59,073 nucleotides of DNA from Microvirga sp. GTDB lineage: Bacteria; Pseudomonadota; Alphaproteobacteria; Rhizobiales; Beijerinckiaceae. Under the pieces are notes generated by a model that was not told where the DNA came from, ran no database searches, and saw only the letters and a list, made by a program, of their open reading frames with translations. The stretch's first letter is position 1; every line of letters starts with the position of its first letter. Shown one piece after another: positions 36,477 through 44,954 of this stretch. The stretch is taken from contig JAQSWQ010000049.1 in NCBI GenBank assembly GCA_029266525.1, positions 1 through 59,073 of the forward strand, read 5' to 3'. A program made the position numbers and the translations under genes.

Positions 36477-39400
36477 ATGTCGAAGATCCTGCACGAGGTG
36501 GGGTTTGTGCACCTGCATGTGCACTCGTCCTATTCGCTGCTCGAAGGGGCGCTGAAGATCGGCGACCTCGCGAAGCTCGCTCACGCCGACCGGCAGCCCG
36601 CGATCGCCCTCACCGACACCAACAATCTCTTCGGCGCGTTGGAGTTTTCGGAGAAGCTCGCCGAGAAGGGCATCCAGCCGATCGCCGGCATGCAGCTCGC
36701 CGTCCAGTTCGAGGACGTCGATCCGGCGGTCCGCAACGCACCGAACCCGGTCGCCAGCCTGGTGCTGCTGACCCAATCCGAGGAGGGCTATGCCAACCTC
36801 ATGGCGCTGGCGAGCCGCGCTTATTTCGACGTGCCGCTCGGCGAAGCGCCCCGAGTCGCCGCGGCGGCGCTCGCCGCCCATGGGCGCGGGCTCATCGCGC
36901 TCACCGGCGGCCCGAGCGGTCCGCTCGACGCGGCGATCCGCATCGGCGGCCGGCGCGACCTCGCGGAGGCGAGGCTCGCGTCGTTGCAAGACGTCTTCGG
37001 CGATCGGCTTTATGTCGAGATCCAGCGCCACAGGCTCGACGAGGAGCGGGCGGTCGAGGCCGAGTTGATCAACCTCGCCGACCGCCATTCGCTGCCGCTC
37101 GTCGCCACCAACGAGCCGTTCTTCGCCAAGCCTGAGGACTACGAGGCTCACGACGCGCTCCTCGCGATCGCCGAGGGCCGGGTCGTGTCGGACGACGGCC
37201 GGCGCCGCCTCACGCCCGAGCACGGCTTCAAGACCCGCGCCCAGATGGGCGAGCTCTTCCGCGACCTGCCGGAGGCCCTCGAGGCGACGGTCGAGATCGC
37301 GATGCGCTGCGCCTTTCGCGTCCGCACCCGCAAGCCGATCCTGCCGCGCTTCTCGACACGCCCCGAGGCCGGCGGGTTTGACGAAGAGGCGGAGCTGCGC
37401 CGCCAAGCCGAGGAGGGGCTGGAGAGACGCCTTCTGGCGCATGGCACGGCGCCCGGCCTGTCCGACCAGGATTACCGCGACCGGCTCGCCTTCGAGCTCT
37501 CGGTGATCGGCCGCATGAAGTACCCCGGCTACTTCCTGATCGTCGCCGACTTCATCAAATGGGCGAAGGACAACGACATCCCGGTGGGACCCGGCCGCGG
37601 CTCGGGCGCGGGCTCGCTCGTCGCCTATTCGCTTACCATCACCGACCTCGATCCGCTGCGCTTCGGGCTCCTGTTCGAGCGCTTCCTCAACCCCGACCGC
37701 GTGTCGATGCCGGATTTCGACATCGATTTCTGCGTCGCCGGACGCGAGCGCGTGATCGAGTACGTACAGCAGCGTTATGGCGAGGCCCAGGTCGCGCAGA
37801 TCATCACCTTTGGCACGCTTCTCGCCCGCGGGGTCATGCGCGACGTCGGCCGCGTGCTCGAGATGTCCTATGGGCAGGTCGACAAGCTGACCAAGCTCGT
37901 GCCGCAGAACCCGGCCAATCCGGTCAGCCTGAAACAGGCGATCGAGGGCGAGCCGCGGCTGCAGACCGCGATCGCGGAGGAGCCGGTGGTCGGGCGTCTC
38001 ATGGCCGTCGCGCAGAAGCTCGAAGGCCTGCACCGCCACGCCTCGACCCACGCCGCAGGCGTAGTCATCGGCGATCGCCCGCTCGAGCAATTGGTGCCGC
38101 TTTACCGCGACCCGAAGACCGGCATGCGGGTGACCCAGTACAACATGAAGTGGGTCGAGCAGGCCGGCCTCGTGAAGTTCGACTTCCTCGGCCTCACCAC
38201 GCTCACGGTGCTGCGCACGGCCGTCGACCTCCTGAAGGCGCGCGGCCCAGCGCTTGATCTCTCCCGCCTGCCGCTCGACGACGAGAAAACCTACGAGGCG
38301 CTGCGCCGGGGCGAGGTGGTCGGCGTGTTCCAGGTGGAAAGCGCCGGCATGAAGAAGGCGCTCGTCGACATGAGCGCCGACCGCTTCGAGGACCTCATCG
38401 CCCTCGTCGCGCTCTACCGGCCAGGGCCGATGGCCAACATCCCGGTCTATTGCGAGCGCAAGCTCGGGCGCGACGCCGGCAACGAGGCGAACTGGTACCC
38501 GCACCCGAAGCTCGAGCCGATCCTCAAGGAGACCTTCGGCATCATCGTGTACCAGGAGCAGGTGATGGAGGTGGCGAAGCTCCTCGCCGGCTACTCGCTC
38601 GGCGAAGCCGACCTCCTGCGACGCGCCATGGGCAAGAAGATCAAAGCCGAGATGGACGCGCAGCGCGAGCGCTTCGTCTCGGGCGCGGTCGAGCGCGGTC
38701 TGTCCAAGCCGCAGGCAAGCGAGATCTTCGACTTGCTGGCGAAATTCGCCGATTACGGCTTCAACAAGAGCCACGCCGCGGCCTACGCGCTGATCGCCTA
38801 CCAGACCGCGTATCTGAAGGCGAACCATCCGGTCGAGTTCCTGGCCGCGTCGATGACGCTCTCCCTCGACAACACCGACAAGCTCGGGGAATTCAGGCGC
38901 GAGGCGCAGCGCCTCGGGATCCGTGTCGAGCCGCCTTCGATCAACCGCTCGGGCGTCGATTTCGAGGTCCATGACGGCGCCATTCGCTATGCGCTCGCCG
39001 CCGTGAAGGGCGTCGGCCGCGAGGCGGTGAGGGGGCTCGTCGAGGCGCGGGGCGGCACGCCGTTCGCCGATCTCGGCGACTTGGCCCGGCGCATGAACCC
39101 TAGGCACGTCAACAAGCGCATCCTGGAGAGCCTGATCGCCGCCGGCGCGCTCGACGAGCTCGAGCCCGACCGCGCCCGCGCCATCGCCGCGGTCGACGCC
39201 ATGATGGCGCTCGCCCAGCGCTCGGCCGAGACTGCCAGCAGCGGCATCGAAGACATGTTCGGGGGCGTCGCCGCGGCCGACGTCTCGCTCCGCATCCCGC
39301 TCTACGAGCCCTGGCCGGCCTCGGTGCGGCTGCAGAAGGAATACGCCGCGGTGGGGTTCTTCCTCTCAGGCCACCCGCTCGACGAGTTCGGCCCGGTGCT

Positions 39401-39932
39401 CGACAGGCTGCGCGTGCAGAAATGGGTCGACTTCTGCCGCTCGGTGCGCTCCGGCGCTTCGGTCGGGCGCGTCGCCGCAACCGTGCTCGACCGCTACGAG
39501 CGCCGGACGAAGACCGGCAACAAGATGGGCATCGTCATGCTTTCGGATCAGACCGGGCATTTCGAGGCGATCGTCTTCTCCGAGGGGCTGCAGCGCTTCC
39601 GCGACCTCCTCGAGCCCGGCTGCGCCCTCGTCCTGGTGCTCCAGGCCGGGATGGAGGGCGACGAGGTCCGCGCGCGCATCCAATCGGCCGAGTCGCTCGA
39701 CGAGGCGGTCCGCAGGCATCACAAGGGCATGCGCATTTTCGTCCGCGACGAAGCGCCGTTCGCCTCGGTTGAGAGCCGCCTGCGCGAGCGCGGCGAGGGC
39801 GAGGTTTCGCTCGTCCTCATCCTCGACTCGGGGGAAATCGAGGTGAAGCTCCCGGGGCGCTACCAGGTGACGCCGCAAATCGCCGGCGCGCTGCGCGCCG
39901 CGCCGGGGGTGGTGCATGTGGAGATGAGTTGA
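36477..39932 (+). CDS. dnaE: DNA polymerase III alpha subunit
   Basis: The 1151-residue replicative polymerase (DnaE1 class by length and by the opening HLHVHSSYSLLEGALKI; DnaE2 is shorter and starts differently). PHP domain ~8-280; palm with catalytic aspartates in MPDFDIDF (~410-417); tandem HhH region around YGFNKSHAAAYALIAYQ (~760); OB-fold with RRTKTGNKMGIVMLSDQTG (~1005). It is intact. GGAGGCGGAG precedes the ATG. It may be co-transcribed with the SOS microprotein in addition to its own promoter. Confidence 0.96.
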   Translation: MSKILHEVGFVHLHVHSSYSLLEGALKIGDLAKLAHADRQPAIALTDTNNLFGALEFSEKLAEKGIQPIAGMQLAVQFEDVDPAVRNAPNPVASLVLLTQSEEGYANLMALASRAYFDVPLGEAPRVAAAALAAHGRGLIALTGGPSGPLDAAIRIGGRRDLAEARLASLQDVFGDRLYVEIQRHRLDEERAVEAELINLADRHSLPLVATNEPFFAKPEDYEAHDALLAIAEGRVVSDDGRRRLTPEHGFKTRAQMGELFRDLPEALEATVEIAMRCAFRVRTRKPILPRFSTRPEAGGFDEEAELRRQAEEGLERRLLAHGTAPGLSDQDYRDRLAFELSVIGRMKYPGYFLIVADFIKWAKDNDIPVGPGRGSGAGSLVAYSLTITDLDPLRFGLLFERFLNPDRVSMPDFDIDFCVAGRERVIEYVQQRYGEAQVAQIITFGTLLARGVMRDVGRVLEMSYGQVDKLTKLVPQNPANPVSLKQAIEGEPRLQTAIAEEPVVGRLMAVAQKLEGLHRHASTHAAGVVIGDRPLEQLVPLYRDPKTGMRVTQYNMKWVEQAGLVKFDFLGLTTLTVLRTAVDLLKARGPALDLSRLPLDDEKTYEALRRGEVVGVFQVESAGMKKALVDMSADRFEDLIALVALYRPGPMANIPVYCERKLGRDAGNEANWYPHPKLEPILKETFGIIVYQEQVMEVAKLLAGYSLGEADLLRRAMGKKIKAEMDAQRERFVSGAVERGLSKPQASEIFDLLAKFADYGFNKSHAAAYALIAYQTAYLKANHPVEFLAASMTLSLDNTDKLGEFRREAQRLGIRVEPPSINRSGVDFEVHDGAIRYALAAVKGVGREAVRGLVEARGGTPFADLGDLARRMNPRHVNKRILESLIAAGALDELEPDRARAIAAVDAMMALAQRSAETASSGIEDMFGGVAAADVSLRIPLYEPWPASVRLQKEYAAVGFFLSGHPLDEFGPVLDRLRVQKWVDFCRSVRSGASVGRVAATVLDRYERRTKTGNKMGIVMLSDQTGHFEAIVFSEGLQRFRDLLEPGCALVLVLQAGMEGDEVRARIQSAESLDEAVRRHHKGMRIFVRDEAPFASVESRLRERGEGEVSLVLILDSGEIEVKLPGRYQVTPQIAGALRAAPGVVHVEMS

Positions 39933-39962
39933 GCGGCGCGGCTACGCTTCCCGATCGACCAG

Positions 39963-39998
39963 TTTTGCCCCATATTTTGCCCGGGCATAGGGGTAATT
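39963..39998 (+). promoter_or_regulatory. repeat-rich operator-like site before the Xre antitoxin
   Basis: Direct repeats TTTTGCCC at 39963-39970 and 39975-39982, a central GCCCGGGC palindrome (39979-39986), and outer arms TTGCCCC / GGGGTAA. It lies within 50 bp of the antitoxin start, where toxin-antitoxin operons are usually autoregulated. Function inferred from position. Confidence 0.45.
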
Positions 39999-40007
39999 TC
40001 TGAGACG

Positions 40008-40382
40008 ATGGCGCGCATTGCATCGCCCCGCTCCTTTCAGAAGGTCCTCCAGCCGGACGGGTTGATCGAGCCTGAACGGCTCACGGCCGAGTTGCGGGTC
40101 TCGAGAGCCGAGCTTGCTGCCGCCTCGGGTCTCTCGCGCGAGGCGGTGTCGAAAACGGCACGCTTGCGGTCGCCTTCCACTCAGCGTCGCCTGCGCGAGA
40201 TGGTCGAGGTCATCACGCGAGTGCTGCCCTGGGCCGGCTCGGTTCCGCAGGCCTTCGCCTGGTATCGGGCGCAGCCCATACCTTCCTTCGGCGATCAGAC
40301 GGCTGAAGACCTCGTGAAGGAAGGCCGCGCCGAGGCCGTGAAGGCCTACTTCGCCCGGATCGCGGTCGGCGGCTACGCGTGA
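40008..40382 (+). CDS. Xre/MbcA/ParS-type antitoxin
   Basis: A 124-residue antitoxin of RES-Xre systems. The N-terminal helix-turn-helix is LTAELRVSRAELAAASGLSREAVSKTAR (~25-52, read in parts). The C-terminal DUF2384-type domain shows WAGSVPQAFAWYRAQPIPSFGDQTAEDLVKEGRAEAV (~78-114), the segment that plugs the RES toxin's active site. It is intact, and its TGA overlaps a GTG where the toxin should start, but the toxin is ruined. Confidence 0.85.
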   Translation: MARIASPRSFQKVLQPDGLIEPERLTAELRVSRAELAAASGLSREAVSKTARLRSPSTQRRLREMVEVITRVLPWAGSVPQAFAWYRAQPIPSFGDQTAEDLVKEGRAEAVKAYFARIAVGGYA

Positions 40383-40383
40383 G

Positions 40384-40759
40384 ACTGAGGACGCGGTCTT
40401 CCGCGCCCATCATCCCCGCTGGGGTTCGCGCCTCACTCCGGCGAGGGAGCCGCACGCCATGGAGGCCGCTTCAGTCCGAAGGCGATGCCGGCGCTTACAC
40501 CTCGCGCTCGCGCCGGGCGATCTGTCGGCGCCCTGGGAAGACCTGTTGAGCAGGGGCAAGACGCCGTCCGAGCTGGGCGATGGCCCAGCGGCTGTTCGCC
40601 GACGGCGTCGCCCGAGTTGTCCTGCCGAGCTTCGCGCCCGGCGCCGGCGCGGCCGATGTCAACGTCGTGTTCTGGCGCTGGTCCGACCGCTTGCCGCATC
40701 GCGTCAGGGTGGTTGATGATTGGGATCGGCTGCCGAAGGACGACAGCTCATGGCTATAG
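40384..40759 (+). pseudogene. RES-domain toxin, degraded
   Basis: RES toxins degrade NAD+ and are paired with Xre antitoxins. Fragments in different frames add up to one: DAVFRAHHPRW (from ~40391), then after a shift FAPHSGEGAAR, then GRFSPKAMPAL, then LSAPWEDLLSRGKTP (~40520-40568), and finally a long intact C-terminal run SWAMAQRLFADGVARVVLPS ... FWRWSDRLPHRV ... PKDDSSWL ending at TAG 40757. At least four frame changes are needed, and about 50 residues between the N-terminal RES motif and the WEDL part are missing. No functional enzyme can result. Confidence 0.8.
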
Positions 40760-40954
40760 TCATGGAACAAGCGAGGCCGAGTTCAACCTTCCCGGCGCTA
40801 CGGGCGTCCCCGCCGTCGCGCGGGTGCCCTTCCGATGATGATGCAAATGCGTGGCTGCGCCACAGCACCTAGCGGTGCTCCGCTGGGAAAACACTTCGAA
40901 GCCCATCGCTCCGTCTTCGTCGATTCGAATCCAGATGCACGTGGAAAAGGGCTC

Positions 40955-40983
40955 TTGACAATATTCCCATATGTGCTTATAGT
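40955..40983 (+). promoter_or_regulatory. near-consensus sigma70 promoter
   Basis: TTGACA (40955-40960), 17-base spacer, TATAGT (40978-40983): the best promoter in the window, inside a short AT-richer patch. No start codon follows closely; the next plausible gene begins 440 bases downstream. Confidence 0.75.
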
Positions 40984-41424
40984 CCCCTCACTCTCCTCCA
41001 CCGAGGGAGCCGCCGTGATCACCGGGTCGGTCGGCGGGGGGAGGCGGTTCCGCGACGGGCGCCCGGTGGCGTCCGGCTCGGGCGGCCGCTTCGACTGCAG
41101 GGCCTTTTTCCGAAGGCGCGCGAGCGCCGGAAGGAGAAGGCCCGAAGATGCCCACCCCCCGGCCACTACGAGCCGGGTGCGCCGAGAGCGCTTAAGGATC
41201 CTCACAAAGGGGGTCCGAAGCCGTGGGGTCGAAGGGCTGTAAGGCGCCCTGTTCGATGAGGCGGGGCGAGAGAACCGTGGGACGCCGGGTGATCCGGCTC
41301 CTCAAAAGAAACACTGGGTCGGGCTCCGGCGTCCCTCCCTTGCTCTTTGACAGCGCGACCGCTTCGCCCGGGCTGCCCCGGGGGATTGCGCGCGTCCACC
41401 CGTCTCTCGTCCGAAAGGATCGCC
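40984..41424 (+). other. long non-coding leader or RNA gene
   Basis: From the strong promoter to the ORF at 41425 I find no convincing gene. A GTG at 41013 opens 75 Arg-rich codons of doubtful reality. A strong hairpin at 41100-41143 (GGGCCTT...AAGGCCC, TTCC...GGAA, GGCGC-GCGA-GCGCC) suggests structured RNA. No intrinsic terminator with a T-tract is seen before 41425. The 195 bases before the promoter (40760-40954) show nothing. Confidence 0.4.
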
Positions 41425-41853
41425 ATGGATCCCCATGAAATCCTCGCGCTCTTCGCCCGTTACCAGCATGACTGCCGCACCGACGCGGTCCTGCGTCAGG
41501 TCGCCCGCGGGGCGGGAGCCATCGCCTGGTGCGACCGCCGGCGCTGCCGTCGCGCCCGCCGCTGCCGCGGCCCGTGGGAGCCGAGCTTGTGGGACGACAG
41601 CGTCGCCCTGCCGAGCTGCCTCATGCTCAGGGTCGATGCCGACCTCGACAACCTCTCGCGCCTGGCCGACCGGTTGCGCGACCTCGCCGGCACGATGGAG
41701 GATGCCCGCGAGAGCACGAATGAGCCGCCTGGAGGGAGAGACCTGTCGCCCACGGTAACGCCGAAACCCGTGCCGGACGCAAGCTTGCCATCTCCCGCTT
41801 CCACCCCTATATGCCCGCCTCATCCCACACGCGGAGCAAGCCTCATGACCTAA
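41425..41853 (+). CDS. Cys/Arg-rich hypothetical protein
   Basis: A 142-residue ORF with GAAAGGA eight bases before ATG 41425. The first ~105 residues look protein-like: a helical start MDPHEILALFARYQHDC, a cysteine cluster WCDRRRCRRARRCRG (~36-50) with a further Cys at ~65, and an amphipathic helix DLDNLSRLADRLRDLAGTM. Spaced cysteines in an Arg-rich segment could bind zinc. The Pro/Ser-rich end overlaps a likely rpsB promoter and may not be under selection. No family recognised. Confidence 0.5.
   Translation: MDPHEILALFARYQHDCRTDAVLRQVARGAGAIAWCDRRRCRRARRCRGPWEPSLWDDSVALPSCLMLRVDADLDNLSRLADRLRDLAGTMEDARESTNEPPGGRDLSPTVTPKPVPDASLPSPASTPICPPHPTRGASLMT
41785..41813 (+). promoter_or_regulatory. 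probable rpsB promoter
   Basis: TTGCCA (41785-41790), 17-base spacer, TATATG (41808-41813), about 107 bp before rpsB and inside the 3' end of the Cys/Arg-rich ORF. Confidence 0.5.
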
Positions 41854-41919
41854 TGAGGCATCCCGGTGCCGGCGTAACACCCGGTGCACGCTCCGCGGCG
41901 GCTTAAACCGGAGAGAACG

Positions 41920-42881
41920 ATGGCGCTGCCCGATTTTTCGATGCGCCAGCTGCTTGAGGCTGGCGCTCACTTTGGTCACCAATCCCACCGCTGGAACCCG
42001 AAGATGTCGCAGTACATCTTCGGCACCCGCAACAACATCCACATCATCGACCTCGCCCAGACCGTGCCGATGCTCTACCGCGCCCTGCAAGCGGTGAGCG
42101 ACACCGTCTCGAAGGGCGGCCGCGTGCTCTTCGTCGGCACCAAGCGGCAGGCCTCGGACGCGGTCGCGGACGCGGCCAAGCGCTCGGCGCAGTACTACGT
42201 CAATTCGCGCTGGCTCGGCGGCATGCTGACCAACTGGAAGACCATCTCGGGCTCGATCTCGCGCCTGCGCAAGCTCGACGAGACGCTCAGAAGGAGAAGC
42301 TCGAAAAGGCGCTCGGCGGCATCAAGGATATGGGCGGCACGCCCGACCTCCTGTTCGTGATCGACACCAACAAGGAGCAGCTCGCGATCAAGGAGGCCCA
42401 GCGCCTCGGGATTCCGGTCGCGGCGATCGTCGACACCAACTGCGATCCGCAGGGCATCACCTTCCCGGTGCCGGCGAACGACGATGCAGGCCGCGCGATC
42501 TCGCTCTATTGCGACCTCGTGGCGCGGGCGGCGATCGACGGCATCTCGCGCGGGCACGGCGAGCTTGGCCTCGACATCGGCGCCGCCGAGGCGCCGATCA
42601 TCGAAGAGCTGCCGGCAAACACCAACGAGGCCCCGGAGCAGACCGAGCAGTTCGAGCTTCTCACCGCGCCGCGCGGCGCTCCGGACGATCTCACCAAGCT
42701 CAACGGCGTCGGGCCGCAGCTCGAGAAGAAGCTCAACGACGCAGGCATCTACCATTACTGGCAGCTTGCGGCGATGAAGCCCGAGGATGTGCAGAAGATC
42801 GACACCGATCTCAAGCTCCACGGCCGCATCGAGCGGGACGGCTGGATCGCCCAGGCTCGCGCCGCGATCGAGGCGGCTTAA
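41920..42881 (+). CDS. rpsB: 30S ribosomal protein S2, interrupted by a 55-nt gap
   Basis: The N-terminal part from ATG 41920 ([20 protein letters not shown]) is canonical up to RLRKLDETL (codon ending 42288). After two stray bases another frame resumes at 42291 with [19 protein letters not shown] and runs to the stop at 42881. S2 proteins have about 19 residues here (a GEAxGFTKKE...-type segment) that are missing, so 55 nt appear lost, out of frame. S2 is essential, so this is probably an assembly gap. The C terminus carries a ~75-residue extension (~[20 protein letters not shown]), a helix-hairpin-helix-like domain found on some rhizobial S2 proteins. Confidence 0.92.
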
Positions 42882-42935
42882 CCCCTCTCCCGCCTCGCTT
42901 TGCTCGGCACCCTCTCACGCTGAAGGGGAGAGGGG
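42882..42935. repeat. palindromic repeat between rpsB and tsf
   Basis: CCCCTCTCCC at 42882 pairs with GGGGAGAGGGG ending at 42935, with CACCCTCTCACGCTG between. It is a shortened member of the CTCTCCC/GTGAGGG family, and it could also act as a processing or attenuation hairpin between the two genes. Confidence 0.7.
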
Positions 42936-42994
42936 ACGGCCCCGGCGTTCGGTCGCGAGCGCCGGGTCCTCTCTATGACAAGGAAGGAACAGCC

Positions 42995-43945
42995 ATGGCC
43001 AACGTCACGGCAGCGATGGTGAAGGACCTGCGCGACAAGACCGGCGCAGGCATGATGGATTGCAAGAATGCTCTCAACGAGACGAGCGGGGACCTTGAGG
43101 CGGCGGTCGACTGGCTGCGCAAGAAGGGCCTTGCCAAGGCCGCGAAGAAGGCCGGCCGCGTCGCGGCCGAGGGGCTGATCGCGGTGGAATCCTCCGGCCA
43201 TACCGCCGCGGTCGTCGAGGTGAACTCGGAGACCGACTTCGTCGCCCGCAACGACCAATTCCAGGCCTTCGCGCGTGAGGTCGCGAAGGTCGCGCTGATG
43301 GGCGACGGCACCGTCGAGGCGCTCGAGGCGGCCCATTTCCCGGGCTCGGAGACCACGATCAAGGACCGGATGCAGGAACTGATCGCCACCATCGGCGAGA
43401 ACATGACGCTGCGCCGCGCGGCGAAGCTCGCGGTCAAGAAGGGCTTCATCGCAACCTATGTCCACAACGCGGTCGGCGAAGGACTCGGCAAGATCGGCGT
43501 GCTCGTCGCGCTCGAGTCGGAGGGGGACGTCGGGCAGCTCGCGACCCTCGGGCGCCAGATCGCCATGCATGTCGCGGCGACGAACCCGATCGCGCTCGAT
43601 CCGTCGGGCGTCGACGCGGCGACGGTCGAGCGCGAGAGCGCGATCCTGCGCGAGAAGAACGCCGGCAAACCTGAGCACGTGCTGCAGAAGATCGTCGAGA
43701 GCGGGCTGAAGACCTATTACAAGGAGGTCACACTCATCGAGCAGCCCTTCGTGCACGACCCCTCCAAGACGGTGTCTCAGGTGTTGAAGGATGCCGCGGC
43801 GAAGACCGTCGCGCCGGTGTCGCTCGCCGGCTTCGTGCGCTTCGCGCTGGGCGAGGGCATCGACAAGGATGACGGCGGCGATTTCGCGGCCGAGGTCGCG
43901 GCGCAGGCTGGCCTCAAGAAGCCGAACCGCGAGGACAAGCAGTAG
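42995..43945 (+). CDS. tsf: translation elongation factor Ts
   Basis: A 316-residue guanine-nucleotide exchange factor for EF-Tu. The N-terminal UBA-like module is [20 protein letters not shown]. The signature [16 protein letters not shown] (~75-90) contains the TDFV residues that contact EF-Tu. The dimerisation subdomains are complete. AAGGAAGG lies ahead of ATG 42995. Confidence 0.96.
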   Translation: MANVTAAMVKDLRDKTGAGMMDCKNALNETSGDLEAAVDWLRKKGLAKAAKKAGRVAAEGLIAVESSGHTAAVVEVNSETDFVARNDQFQAFAREVAKVALMGDGTVEALEAAHFPGSETTIKDRMQELIATIGENMTLRRAAKLAVKKGFIATYVHNAVGEGLGKIGVLVALESEGDVGQLATLGRQIAMHVAATNPIALDPSGVDAATVERESAILREKNAGKPEHVLQKIVESGLKTYYKEVTLIEQPFVHDPSKTVSQVLKDAAAKTVAPVSLAGFVRFALGEGIDKDDGGDFAAEVAAQAGLKKPNREDKQ

Positions 43946-43946
43946 C

Positions 43947-43975
43947 GAAAGGCGGCGCAAGTCGCCTTTCTTTTT
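43947..43975 (+). terminator. intrinsic terminator after tsf
   Basis: Stem GAAAGGCG (43947-43954) / CGCCTTTC (43963-43970) followed by TTTTT. It ends the rpsB-tsf transcript. Confidence 0.9.
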
Positions 43976-43992
43976 GCCCGCGCTTCGATCTA

Positions 43993-44083
43993 GGTCATCC
44001 CGGCCGAGGCGAAGCGAGGAGCCGGCACCCACTTCCCGCGCCGGCGCTGCGGATCCCGGACCGGGCTACGCCGCCCGGGATGC
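43993..44083. repeat. palindromic repeat between tsf and pyrH
   Basis: GTCATCCCGGCCGAGGCGAA on the left and CCGGGCTACGCCGCCCGGGATG on the right (given here in parts: CCGGGCTACG, CCGCCCGGGATG) form an imperfect palindrome related to the element between nuoC and nuoD. These GTCATCCCGG/CCGGGATGAC-type elements are widespread intergenic repeats in Hyphomicrobiales. Confidence 0.65.
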
Positions 44084-44104
44084 CCCGAACCGAAAGAGGT
44101 CACG

Positions 44105-44821
44105 GTGACGAACCCCTTCCGCCGCGTCCTGGTGAAGCTGTCCGGCGAGGCCTTCATGGCCCCGGACGGCTATTGGCTCGACCCCCAGACGCTGTCGGCG
44201 CTCGCCGAGGACATCGCCGCCGCGACGAAGTCGGGCTTCGAGATCGCGCTGGTGGTCGGCGGCGGCAACATCATCCGCGGCGCCCGCATGAGCGCCGCCG
44301 GCTGGATCGACCGCGCCACCGCCGATGCGATGGGCATGCTCGCGACTGTCATGAACTCGCTCGCGCTCGAGACCGCGCTCAACGCCGCCGGCGTCTCCGC
44401 GCGCACGATGTCGGCGGTCTCGATGCCGACCATCTGCGAGACCTATGCCCGCCAGCCGGCACTGCATTACCTCGCCCGCGGGCAGGTCGTGGTGCTCGCC
44501 GGCGGCACCGGGAATCCGTTCTTCACCACCGACACCTCCGCGGTGCTGCGCGCCGCGGAGCTGCGCTGCGACGCGGTGCTCAAGGCGACGCAGGTCGACG
44601 GCGTCTATTCGGCGGATCCGAAGACCGATCCCAATGCCAAGCGCTACGACCGGCTGACCCACGACGAGGCGATCGCCCGGGATCTGAGGGTGATGGACAC
44701 CGCCGCCTTTGCGCTCGCGCGCGAGAGCAAGCTGCCGGTCATCGTCGGTTCGGTCCATCCGCCGAGCTCGGTCACTCGCATCCTGGAGCGCCGCGCACCC
44801 TCCACCATCGTTGCCCCTTGA
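44105..44821 (+). CDS. pyrH: UMP kinase
   Basis: A 238-residue amino-acid-kinase-fold enzyme phosphorylating UMP to UDP. It has VLVKLSGEAF (~8-17), VVGGGNIIRG (~49-58), DxxGMLATVMNSLAL and the TGNPFFTTDTSAVLRAAEL UMP/ATP site. The start is GTG 44105, preceded by AAAGAGG. Standard order with frr. Confidence 0.95.
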   Translation: MTNPFRRVLVKLSGEAFMAPDGYWLDPQTLSALAEDIAAATKSGFEIALVVGGGNIIRGARMSAAGWIDRATADAMGMLATVMNSLALETALNAAGVSARTMSAVSMPTICETYARQPALHYLARGQVVVLAGGTGNPFFTTDTSAVLRAAELRCDAVLKATQVDGVYSADPKTDPNAKRYDRLTHDEAIARDLRVMDTAAFALARESKLPVIVGSVHPPSSVTRILERRAPSTIVAP

Positions 44822-44954
44822 TGGCCAATCGGGACGGGCGTAATCGGGGCCCGTCCCTCGGCGAAATCGTTCATTCTCGGGGACTAAGGCGCCATTGCGG
44901 CCGGCGAACCGAGCACCGCCCGCAACCGGCTCAACGTCGCGTGGGGAACACCAG

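Noticed and set aside
35787-39107. 1106-codon open frame antisense to dnaE
   Set aside because: It is the complementary reading of a high-GC gene; the dnaE frame has all polymerase motifs, while the antisense protein has none and is Arg/Glu/Asp-biased.
40835-41242. 135-codon frame downstream of the RES pseudogene
   Set aside because: Starts before the strong promoter, is Arg/Gly-rich with no pattern, and has no good ribosome site at its ATG.
42277-42300. Programmed frameshift or intron in rpsB
   Set aside because: Residues are lost rather than interrupted by extra DNA, so neither mechanism fits.
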